This document shows positions 44,510 through 55,300 of a stretch of DNA of 64,000 nucleotides, piece after piece. The position numbers and the translations under genes are program-made. The first letter of the stretch is position 1. Every line of letters begins with the position of its first letter. Under the pieces are notes generated by a model. The model was not told the DNA's origin. It saw only the letters and a list, made by a program, of their open reading frames with translations, and searched no databases. This DNA comes from Macrocystis pyrifera (Eukaryota > Sar > Phaeophyceae > Laminariales > Laminariaceae), in assembly GCA_031763025.1 (NCBI GenBank), contig JASSKH010000007.1, positions 7,269,930-7,333,929 on the forward strand. Direction: 5' to 3'.

Positions 44510-45455
44510 ATATCTCACTCTCTGAGCGTGCTCGGTTGGTACATCCCTGGCCTCTCAGAGCTCCCACTTGGAAATCAACTCCTTTTATTGCTTGCCGGAC
44601 CTTTCCAGCGGTTCTTTGTTTTCTCCCCTTCTCTTCGTACTTTCAGTCCTTTTTTCCTTTTTTCTTCTTTCGTTTCGTGTGCATGCGTGTACTCCGACCA
44701 CGGCACCGCGGGCCAGCGCGGCACCGTCGCGGGTGTCAGCGGATGGTGGCGGGTAGAGGGGGGTTGCACGGAGCGCGGTCGCCGTTTTCGTGGCTAGGCG
44801 TCGCGTGTGCCTCGAGACACGAGGGAAGCATGAATGGGCTCTGTCTGGCCTCCTGGTGTGGTTCCGGTTATACTATGTACTAGTATAGAAGGGTCGTTTT
44901 GATATGCAAAATAAAATTCAAGCTGTGCTCATTTTTGCGACGAAACTAAAAATCACAGAGAGAGCGAGGCAGTCTGAGCACCAACTTTGTCGAGCTGGCG
45001 AGCTGGCGAACGAGGGCCACGGTGAGCACCGGGCATAATGCGAGGTGGGCGACGGGGCTTCACGATGGTGGCAGAGGGAGGAAAGCTTTTCCCGGACCGA
45101 ATCGGTTGCGAGACGGTCGCGAGAGCGGCGGGCGGCGTACGAGGCTGAGAGAGAAGCTCCGCTGTTCGTTTTATTTCTTTTTTTTGTTTGACCGGTGTAA
45201 GGTGTTCCAATTAAGCAGGAAATTATTGCACCAGAGGGGACGGGGATTTTTTTTCTTTCCGAAATCTTCGGTTTCATTTTCATTGTTTTGCGGTGGTGCT
45301 GCTGTGCCGTGCTGTGCTTTCTCTTTCATACATACGAGTACAGACATGCCAGGTACAGCATGTCAAAAGAAGAAAATAGGTATCCTACCTGGGGTATGTA
45401 CATAGGTATGGCATGTGAGCGAGCGTAGCGGGCGGAACCGCAGACAACGCGAAGC
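44510..45455 (+). repeat. One-kb dispersed repeat, copy 2
   Basis: Collinear with the reverse complement of 25615-26633. Open frames at 44528-44883 and 45022-45405 fall in it and have counterparts only by shared repeat sequence, so I do not call them genes. Confidence 0.7.
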
Positions 45456-45659
45456 GTATGTGGCGTCCGAGCTGTTTTCTCCTGGAGCATGGCGGCGGGA
45501 CTCTTGGCACTATCAAGTCGCCAGTTTGCAGCTACAATAATGAAAAAGCTATATTCAATCATGGACCTCTGTCCGCTTCGCATAGTTTGATGTACTTTTC
45601 CTTCCTGAGCGAAGCGCCTTGTATATATATACCAGATACCGGTGTGTACGATACCTCAA

Positions 45660-45910
45660 GCACAAGAACACGTTTGATTGAGGGAACAAAATCAAGTCCG
45701 CTTGAGGGCATAAAATCACGTCCGTCCGATTGAGGGTACAAAGTCACGTCCGATTGAGGGTGCAGAATCACGTCCGATTGAGGGTACAAAATCACGTCCG
45801 ATTTAGGGTACAAACTTGCGTCCGATTGAGGGTGCAACATCAAGTCCGATTGAGGTTACCTGATACAAAATCACGTCCGATTGAGGGAACAAATTCACGT
45901 CCGAGGTGGA
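45660..45910 (+). repeat. 24-bp minisatellite
   Basis: About nine units of GATTGAGGGTACAAAATCAC plus GTCC, with one unit lengthened by GGTTACCTGATAC. The motif runs on either strand without stops, explaining the frames at 45559-46062. Confidence 0.88.
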
Positions 45911-46822
45911 GTGGATCGATATCGGAACAACGATGCTTCGGCAGCGAACCTTGTGCCCGGCAGGCGGTGCACAAGGCTTGTCTATCACTAGTGCGATATC
46001 GACAACAAAATCATCCAGCGAGCACACCAACAATAGTGACATACCAGTACTGCTGTACATAGGACACTATACTGCTGTAGTGCTGCTGCTGTAGTGCCAA
46101 GAAAAACGAGCGAGCGAGCGAGCGCAAATAAAGTTGGGCTGAAGGTTTTGCAGGAAAAACAAAGCTTCGGAAGTCAATACACTGAACTTCGTTGGTTACG
46201 CACCCCTGCAATAAAAAATAAGGAATCAAGCGTAGGCTAGGTCTCCTCTTTATTATTTACCACAAGTAGGTGTCCTGAACACCCGTGGATACTAAGAAAC
46301 CGAGCACGAAGGAACCAGCCTGAGATTTACACGGAAATTATAAATACGGCAGTAGTCGTGTAGACACACCCCTTCGCAAAATAAGAAAATCCCAGACTGG
46401 ACCAGATTTCCTGTTTAATACCTGGTATAAACAACATGAAAGTACGTTATGATACTGCTTTGTATGAGGTTGAAAGCCCGGTAATTCCCTGGGTTCAGGC
46501 ACTGGGAACGTATTAGTAGTACTTGAAAGGCGTATCGTAGGTGGAAAACCAGGTCCAGAGATGCATGACCTTGGTCTCAGTCTCCGCGTGCACGAAAGGA
46601 ATAAAACTGCTCTTCTTCTATCGCTAAGCAAGCGACACACGTGAGTACCAACGAGCACCGACTTAATAGGCAGACCTGTCCAGGGATACAAAGTGTCCCG
46701 CATGCTTGATCTTAACAAGTACGTATCCCGTGCTGTACTCGGCATTTCGGGAAATTCGCCCGACGGAGAAGCCGTTATAATGTACTGAAGTATGTGTCCA
46801 GTAGAGGACACCTAAATACTAA

Positions 46823-46950
46823 GAAACAGGATAGCTGATCCAGGTTGGATTTTCTATTTTTGAGAGTGGAATAAGAATCAGGAAAGCTGGCCCTGGGTGG
46901 ACTTTCCGTTTTTGATAGTGGAACAAGAAACAGGAAAGCCGGTCCAGCCT
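46823..46950 (+). repeat. Short direct repeats with AGGAAAGC blocks
   Basis: Three irregular units, each like ACAGGAAAGCTGGTCCAG, TGGA and TTTTTGAGAGTGGAA. The rest of 45.9-47.2 kb shows nothing else I can support. Confidence 0.6.
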
Positions 46951-47199
46951 GGATCTCTTATTTTAGAGTCGGGGCGTCTCCCGAATTTCTCCATGTTCCT
47001 CGTATGAATCCCAGCGTGCCTTTCTCAGTGCTCGAGTTGTGATTAGGTGTCCTCCGCCGTACTCGTAGAACGCACCCATTACTAAAATAAGAAATCCATC
47101 CTACCACAAGACTGTTTCTTATTTCAAGAAGTACGTACCAGGTAGGTGTCCTGTACTGCTGCACCACCCTGGCCGTGAATATAAAAACCGTCAAAATAG

Positions 47200-47303
47200 T
47201 ACGGGGGGGCATAGTAAATAGGACCAAATATTGTTAGGAAAAATATGCGAATATTTAGGTTTTTATGTAGATCATAGGTCCTATTAACTATGGACCCCCG
47301 TAA
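47200..47303. mobile_element. Palindromic MITE, copy 8
   Basis: TACGGGGGGGCATAGTAAAT on the left and TTAACTATGGACCCCCGTA on the right, with the AATATTGTTAG and GGTTTTTATGTA centre shared with copies 7 and 10. Confidence 0.72.
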
Positions 47304-47555
47304 TAGTATTCACATCAAATTCCAAATGTTGATTATATTACTGGCCAGAGTGATACAGACACGAGGGTTTCCGGGGGCTCACCTGACGGGAGCTCTGCGT
47401 CCATTGTGGGCCGCCGCCGAGGGGGCACCGCGTCAGCGACGCAGTAGACGGACGATGTTGGGGGAACGCCAGCCCGTCGCAGGATCGGTCGCACGATTAA
47501 AGCTGCGAAGGGACACGGCGAGGCCCCAGGTCAGAGTGTATCGCGAACGGGGAGC

Positions 47556-47885
47556 GGGGGGTGTACTCATTATCGTGCATGGCCGTAGTCATATGACCAT
47601 AGACCCTCTCATCCCTACAATGTGGGGACGGAGCACGTCGGGTTTTCACCGACCAGGCAGACATTGCTTGCACCAAGCGCGAAGCGCCGTGAGGTGTTGG
47701 GCGAGTCGCATGAAGGGTGAGCTGTATCCTACTAAGAACCGCTTGTGAGGCGGATTTTCTTGCATATGGATGACAGCATCAATGAATCGATTTAATTTCT
47801 GGTGTGGCCACTTCCAGAGACAGCAATTGGGTTACTCGAACGGGGAGGGGGGGGGGGGGGGGGGGGTGTACTCATGTTCATGTAC
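47556..47885 (+). repeat. G-run-headed repeat copy plus an extra head
   Basis: A short G-run (47556-47561) leads into the standard head and the first part of the body, as far as CTTCCAGAGACAGCAATTGG. Then a 20-nt G-run (47847-47866) with TGTACTCATGTTCATG starts a second, aborted head. Confidence 0.7.
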
Positions 47886-50800
47886 AGACTACGTACAAAG
47901 TAACAACCGCTTGTGGAGTTCTTGTCCGAGCGAGGCACCTACTACGTACTGCTGTCTGTAATGGATAGAGAAACCTCTCCCCGTACGAATATACCCTGCT
48001 ACCAGGTATTAACAGCGAAGATCAACGCATTTGTACTTCATGATATAATACCTGGTACTCGTACCTACCTACACGACATGATTATTGTGTTACGCATATT
48101 ACGTCATTATAGATTCAACGACACAATTAATACGTACCAGGTACTTGGTTACTGGTATATTATTATTATTGTACCTTGCTGTGCACCAGGTACTTAACAT
48201 ATCATATTTGTCATATACGGGTGCCTGCCTAATTCGAATGTACGTCCACACACTACAGGACATCAGGACGTGCTGTAATGGTGCCTCATACTTGCAGAGG
48301 AGGACACATCATACCATCACAGCAGCAGTAGTGCGCGGTTCCTGGTACAACCACATAACCACACAACAGCACCGGTCAAACGGTACGAGAAAAACGTTTG
48401 TTCCGCTTTTGACTTTGTAAGAAGCTGGGTAGGTTTGGTGTTCATTTCCTATTAAATAATCTGCAACAAACAAGAAACTCCGACACGTTCCCGTTTTACG
48501 AGTAGGGACAAACTACTTAGAATTTGACTCATTTATCCCCAACACCGGACTACATTCCTAAAGGGTCAAGACGGAGGAAAAAAAACTATTACTATTAATA
48601 GTATGTACAGCAGTGGTGTATCACCACAGGTATGTATGTCAGTCTGCCAGTGCGTCAACAACCACCCCGGGATCGGCAACCTTACGTATACGGATAACCC
48701 TTGGCTGTCAGCAAGATGGATGGATCGCATGCACGATGCTGACAGTGGTGCGGAGCGGTGGACTCGTCTCTGTTGTCAAGTTGCACTCGGGTCCGCGGCA
48801 TCTTCAACATTACACATTTTCGAACCTGTACAACCACACCAACCCGTATATATATGCAAGACACGACGATACAACCTGAACGGGCCAGCGCGAGATACGA
48901 TCTGCGGAGTCGCTGCCCCGCTCCCCCTCTCCCAAGAAACCAGCAACATAGAAGAGATTGGAAGCTCCGGGCGACCTCGAGGCCCTCCGACGTCCTCGTG
49001 GGCACCATGTTCGTGGGGGCAATTGGGGACGGACTCAACAACGCTTGGGGTATCCTACATTCTTACCTTTGGGCGTGAGAGCCAGCTGTGAGATGACGAG
49101 GATTCGACATGCCCAACCCATAGAACAAGAAGAGCGCGTCCCGGAGGAGGCTGGGACTGTGTCGATGGTGTGCGCACTACTTCTTTGTTCGGTCTTGCAG
49201 CTCGCGTGCTGGAGACTGGGCGACTTGGGATCGATCGAGGCAACTGACGGCAGTAGCGCTACATATGAACTGCAGAATGTGAACCATTTGGGCGCGGCAC
49301 GGGCATTCGGTGCAAATACAACATATTTTGAACTGACCAATCAGCTTGTTCATGAGACCCTTCGAAACGGCCGAAAATACGTTTTGTTTTTGGTGTGGGT
49401 CGTCGCGTGCCCAGACGATACGTCGTGTGGCACGTGGCGCGTCAATCAACGTTCAATTCGCGTCCATCGATGAGACCCATACATAGACAGACATGTGTGT
49501 ACAGCAATGCCGATGTCGCTGGAAACACGCACAAAACATGCATCCTGTGACCTTGCTGTAAAATCACCATTTCGTCGATGAAAGAAATGTTTAGTTGAAA
49601 GGTCGTTTACTCTCTGAGACAGAACAAAGACAGACGGTCGATGGACGAGTCTCAGCGTTTTCCCCCGCAGGCTTCATCGATACGTACAAGAAGCAGTGGC
49701 TGCGGCACACCGAGAGTACGAATAGGGTACGAGTATGTTATAGAAAGCTTCCGGGCACTTTGCTTGTACATTTGCAAGACGATTATTTATGTCTTGCCTA
49801 CCTGAACGTAGATTGGTGCTTGTTGTCGTAAAACGTACAGCACACGCTAAATGCATCGCCAACGATTTGCGTTAGCGTGCTGTCCCCCAGTGTACTACTT
49901 CATTTTTTTTTCACTTATAGGACGATCGTGTATGCGAGGTTACCATTCAATCCATATGTTTCACACATTTATTCATGCATATTTTGTGGCCTTTACTTGC
50001 TTCTATATTGAAGAGTTGGGTGTGTGCGTGGATCGAGTACGACGGCGAACAAAATCGTTCTCTCTCCGCCTCTCCTTACCATTTACGCGTCACGTCATGT
50101 GGTCAAACGACAGTTAATCCATGGTTTCTCCAGACATGGTACGAAGTGTGAAACCCTTGCAGACTTCTGTGTCGGGATTGCCAAAGATGCGGGGTGGCTA
50201 TATTTCACGAACCGGAACAAACAAACCGAGTTCGTTCGTGAACGACGCAAAAAACAATCATCATGAAAGCGTACATATCAGCCGTGACTGCCGGCGAGAC
50301 GTAAAGTCAACCAACTCAAAAGGTTTTCAGGCGATCGCACTATTAATAGCTATTGCTGAATGTTGATTGATTGTTGCTGGTTGTGTACTGGTACCTGGTA
50401 TTGAACCTTCGAAATGCACCGCTTTTCTCGATCGAGTTGGCAACGATCCTGCGCACCACACGCGGACGCGACTTTGGGAGCCTTCACCTTGCGATGGTGG
50501 CCGTGTTAGCAGAACCTCCCAAACCACTCACGGTACTTTTTGCTGAAAAAAAAAAAAAAAATATATATATATAGAATAAACAAATCAATCGTGAGTTTCA
50601 ACCTCTAAAGAAATAGTACGAACTCCGCAGCTTGAAGGTTCGTCCTGACGTTAGGGTGCGCGACGCGGTGCTACTGCTCGTTCTAGTGTCAAAACAAAAC
50701 AAACGGCTAATGGAATGTAAGCACCCACTTGCGTACTCACACAACTTCTTCTATTGTACTGCTGCTGCTGCTCTGCTACCGTAATCACCGGTTCTTTCGC

Positions 50801-51355
50801 TTCGTCCCCGCTCTTCTTTTTCATGCTAGAAATCTCTGCATTTCACTCTGATAATCACCACCACAGCAGTTCCTCGCCGCAAACGTCGGCAGGAAGGCGC
50901 CTCGCGCCAAACACAAACGCACTTATCATGCATGCATGTACGTAGTTGACAAACGTTCGTTTGCTTGCTTGCTTGCTTGCGCAACGACTTTTATTTTGGG
51001 CCTTCGCTTGTCTCGTGCGTGCCGGTTGCATGCCTGTTGTAACAATTGTTTTCCCCACGACCACCAGTAAGAACTTATGAAAATAGATCACAAAATTTCA
51101 ACACACCAACCCTTACCCTTCAACGCACTTTCCCTTCAACCAAAATCCAGCACACACTTAATCCCTTACTGTATTTCTCCCGCGTATTCCGCTAGACATA
51201 AAAAACGGGAGCTATGATATGTAGCACTCCCAAAGGCGCAGCGAGCCTGCCCCCGCGTGCAGCTACTACCCGAAAAAACATACCCGATGTGAGCCGAACA
51301 ACGAGCAGCCAACAGCACAAAAAGATCACGTTCGACGGCCTGAACAAAAAACATC

Positions 51356-51356
<1 letters not shown>
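47886..51356. other. Repeat-poor stretch, no supported gene
   Basis: Five TACCWGGTA motifs fall here (48000, 48049, 48135, 50392 and the variant at 48188). Coding-looking islands exist on the plus strand near 48990-49060, 49671-49728 and 50435-50530, but they share no recognised family or coherent exon chain. Confidence 0.35.

Positions 51357-51394
<38 letters not shown>
51357..51394 (+). repeat. 38-nt C-run
   Basis: An uninterrupted C tract about 200 bp beyond the UBR4 stop codon. It lacks the CATGGCC head on either side, so it is not an evident copy of the G-run family. Confidence 0.9.
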
Positions 51395-51395
<1 letters not shown>

Positions 51396-51590
51396 CTTCC
51401 CTACCCAAAACGTTCCATTCAGAAAAACAACTACTAAAATACACATACAATCATAACACAAAATCACCCTCCACCTCCCTCCCGCGCCAAAAAAAACTGA
51501 AAACCGCCACCTTCTGTCAAAATTCTTCTCGCAAAAAATCTACTCAAACCCTTCCGCCCTCAGTGCCCGCCGCAACCGTCCGTTGACGGG

Positions 51591-52382
51591 TCACGCCGAG
51601 GTGCGATAGCCGGCGACAGCAAGCAAATCTCCCTCGCAGAGCAGGTTCATCACGCGCTCGCGGCAAGCAGACGCCACCTCCTTCTCCCCCCTCTGCTTCC
51701 CCTTCCCCCCCTTCTCCTTCCGCTCCTCGCCCCGCCACGCCCACCGGGCGAACGCTCGCTCCAACCCCATCGCTCGGAGAACCTCTACCACCCCCCCGCC
51801 ATTACCCACCGGCCTGATGGCGCGCTCGTACGCCTCGTGCGCCTCACGGCTTGCCGCCAGGAGGAGGTCATCCCCGCCGGACAAGAAAATATCCAGGACT
51901 ATCGCTTCCTGCCCCCCGGTTGCGGCGGCGGCGGCGGCCACGGCGACATCCTGCCTCGGCTTGAGCGCGGACTGCATCGCGTCCACAACCCGGCAGAAAA
52001 CGAGCGCCGGGCGAGCGGCCGAAACCTCGGCCTCGCGCTCCTCTTCTGCCTGTCGCTCGCGCTCCGCCGCCGCCTCTTCGTCCTCCCGTTCCTCAGCAGC
52101 CGCCGCTTCCGCTGCCCCCTCCTCTCCCTTCTCGATGCGGGCTCCGGATGAGGAGCCCATACCCGTCCCAGAAGAGACAGCGTTGCTCGGTGACCGTTTG
52201 CGCTTGCCCGCGCTCGCTGCACCTGTGCTACCGCCTTGTTGCGAAGGACTGGAAGCCGAGACGCGCGGGCTGCCGCCGGGCCCTGCGAACGAGCGAGAGC
52301 GTCTCCGCCCCCCACGACCCTCCACGCCCGAACCTTCCACGCCTCGGGCCTTGCGCGACCCGGCGTGACGGATCATTTGTTC
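51591..52382 (-). CDS. UBR4: UBR4 last exon
   Basis: 263 codons to TGA (51591-51593). A basic, Ser-rich and Glu/Ala-rich insert (about residues 5-130) is longer than in known animal UBR4. Conserved parts follow: RPALVFCRVVDAMQSALKPR, EAHEAYERAIRP and a closing RERVMNLLCEGDLLAVAG. Acceptor GTGTGCAG. Confidence 0.85.
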   Translation of the reverse strand, partial: EQMIRHAGSRKARGVEGSGVEGRGGRRRSRSFAGPGGSPRVSASSPSQQGGSTGAASAGKRKRSPSNAVSSGTGMGSSSGARIEKGEEGAAEAAAAEEREDEEAAAERERQAEEEREAEVSAARPALVFCRVVDAMQSALKPRQDVAVAAAAAATGGQEAIVLDIFLSGGDDLLLAASREAHEAYERAIRPVGNGGGVVEVLRAMGLERAFARWAWRGEERKEKGGKGKQRGEKEVASACRERVMNLLCEGDLLAVAGYRTSA

Positions 52383-55300
52383 CTGCACACGCACAAACAC
52401 GCACGAGAGACACGAGCACGACGACAAAAAAAGAAAGAACGCAAGGAACACGAACAAAAAAGGATGAGCGAGAGGGTATTGGAACGTGGGGAGGCCACAC
52501 TGGCAGATGGGGTCATAAATCATTGAAAAAAACATCGGTCGACGATGACAACGGCAACGACAACGAAACCGACAACAAAAAAACAAGTAGCGAAACAGAA
52601 AAACAAAATCGATCGCTGGTCGCGGTCAAGAACAATAATCGGTCGTCGTCGACGACGACAACGATCTTATTAATAGACAACGACAGCGACAAAAAAAAAC
52701 ATGATAACTAAACAAATCGATCGCCTGGTTCCAGAAAACAAAACCGGACGAATTTTCAGAGGATGACACCACTCACCACGATGTAACGCTTGCACTCCTC
52801 CCACTCGTCTCGCGGCAGCAGCAGGAGCGCCAGGACGGCTACGAATCCGGCGCATTCGTGGAGGCGGCCAAGCACGCCGTCCGCGGCCACACCACCACCA
52901 CTCCCACTCCCAACAGCGCCTCCGGGCTCGGCACCGTCGCGACCGTGCTCCACGTAGCCCTCGGCAAAGCGGCATGTTTCGACGAACTCGGAGCAGATGG
53001 TCCGTAGCCGGTGCGCCTGTCCGGAGTTGGACGCCGAGCCGCCCCGTTTCGCCAGGTGAGCAGCCACCTGTCACGCGTGTGTGCGGCAACCGCAAGCGGG
53101 AGCAAGCAAGGCAAGCAAGGCAAGCGAGGCAAAAGGAGGAAACGACAGCGCCGGTGACAAAAAAAAAAAAACAGGAAAAAAAAACGTTACACTACTGCAA
53201 AAATTAAACCAGGAACCAGGTATATACCACTCAAATCCCAACTACTGTAGTTTTGACGATGGAAAAGCAGTTGGACGCGAGGAAGAACCCCTTTGCGAAC
53301 TCATTGGCGCGTTTCGACTCATCTCCGCGCGCTTTGATTCACCGCCGGAGGACATAACACCGTATGTACAGCAAAGTAGCAACCCACCACGCTCGAGCCA
53401 ATAGCACACACGAGGACGAGCAACACAGCCCCCGACCAGGACTGCACGACAAACAGGCCCATTGCATTGAACGGACACAGAAAAAGAGCTGACGAAAGAC
53501 ACAAAAACATTACTTATTAATACGGCTGGTTAGACGAGCAAGCCAACGGCCAACGAGCGCACATAAAAAAACATTCGACAGGTACTGCAGCACCAACAAC
53601 AACAAACAAGCAGACGAGCGCACGAAAAGAAAATCTCGTACGCCAAGAGCAAAAGCCGACAAGCGCACGCGAAGTTTTTTTTTTTACACGCACATTTCTA
53701 GCACAACCTAGCTCACACGGGCATAAAAAAACACAATCGATGCATGAATATCATAGCACAAAAAAGCCGACAAGCGCACACCAAACAAAAAAATCCCGTG
53801 AGTTGATTTTGCGTGGTGATAGGCTTCTTTCATAAAAAAAAAAACACCAGTAACGCACTTTATTAATACTAGGAGGGCCCATAGTAAAGAGGACCTACGG
53901 TACGCACAAGAACCTATTATATATTTCCCTATTTTTACCAACAATATTTGGTCCTATTTACTATGGTCCCCCGTAGTAGTAGGCTATATAACACACCTGC
54001 ATCTGATACGGAATAAGCTGCAAGTTGCTCCGAGAGGCACCCCCTCCGCAGTCGACGGAAAGGCTCTCCTGGTGCGCGAGCCTCAGCAGGAGAAGCCGCA
54101 CATCCTCGAGCACCAGCGGCAGGCGGGGTGCCATGCTTTGCCCTTGCAGCGCCTGGGAAAAACAAACGCAGGCACGGGCGCCAGTCGCACGCGGTATCAC
54201 GGCAGCTGTTTTGACATTTTGTCCGAGCGTCAACAGAATGGATGATAGTGCACACTACTACTGTGGAGCTATATTACGACGACCTGTTTCCCAGCTTCAA
54301 GCAAAACGGATTCACAGTAGAACACCTCGATGCATCTCTATTGCGAGGGTCTTCCAACGTGTTCGGCGTTAGGACTACAGGCCTTATAACCCGGGTAGGA
54401 CTGCACTCCCGTTGCGGGGACGAAACCACTTGGAATTATACTCAGACTTAGGTTTCTGTACGGTAGTGCGCTTATAAAAGAGCTAAAAAGTCAAGTGGTA
54501 TTGTAACCGTTTAGTCGAGAAGCTGGGCCAAGGTGGAAATGTATGCACAGTCCTCATCGCACGCACGGCGGGTCGTCGATCGATACCGGGAGCTTTGTGG
54601 CAACAATCACCGTGAATACAACAAAACACGCTTGCACGAGTACGCTACCTACATACTTCTAGTAGGCCGTCTTCCAACGACATAGGGCTAAAACAAAAAC
54701 AACAAAAAAATGATCGGTCTACGGGAACTTGGGAGAAGGCTGACATTGACACGTTTGCGTTAATATTGCAAAACGTATTCAACTCTAATTCCAAGTGGTC
54801 AGTTTGTTCCCGAAAAGATGGGTCCGGTTGTAAAACAGGGGTTGCGTACATAAGACAAAAAAACAAAAATCAGACTACTATACAAAAACGTCAGCAACAA
54901 AAACAACAGCAAAACAATGTATCTCCTCAAACCATGACGGCAAGGGACCAACCCAAAGCATCGCTTCTTACCTCCCCGAGGTTCGCCATGTGCCGGTCCA
55001 GCCCCGACTGGTACCTCTCACTCGATGTCGTCGGCGACCGCAGCGGCAAGAGGCTATTGCAGGCCACCCTCGAGTTCCTCAGGGTGGCCCCCTCCCACTC
55101 CGTCTTCGGCACGCGCATGCTCCTGTCCGCACGCGCAGCCTCATGGTGACACGCCACATGAATTACGTTAAAAGGCGAAACTGTCGACACCAACGCTCCG
55201 CCCCCCCCCCCCCCCCCCCGCCTCCTCCTCCTCCGCCCCCTCCCTTCCCCACGACAGCATCTTTCGAGGGCCGCCACGGCATCCGCATGGGCGCGAGCGC

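Noticed and set aside
44528-45405. Open frames in the one-kb repeat with counterparts at 26201-26608
   Set aside because: The counterpart frames do not keep the same protein sequence; similarity is that of the repeat DNA.
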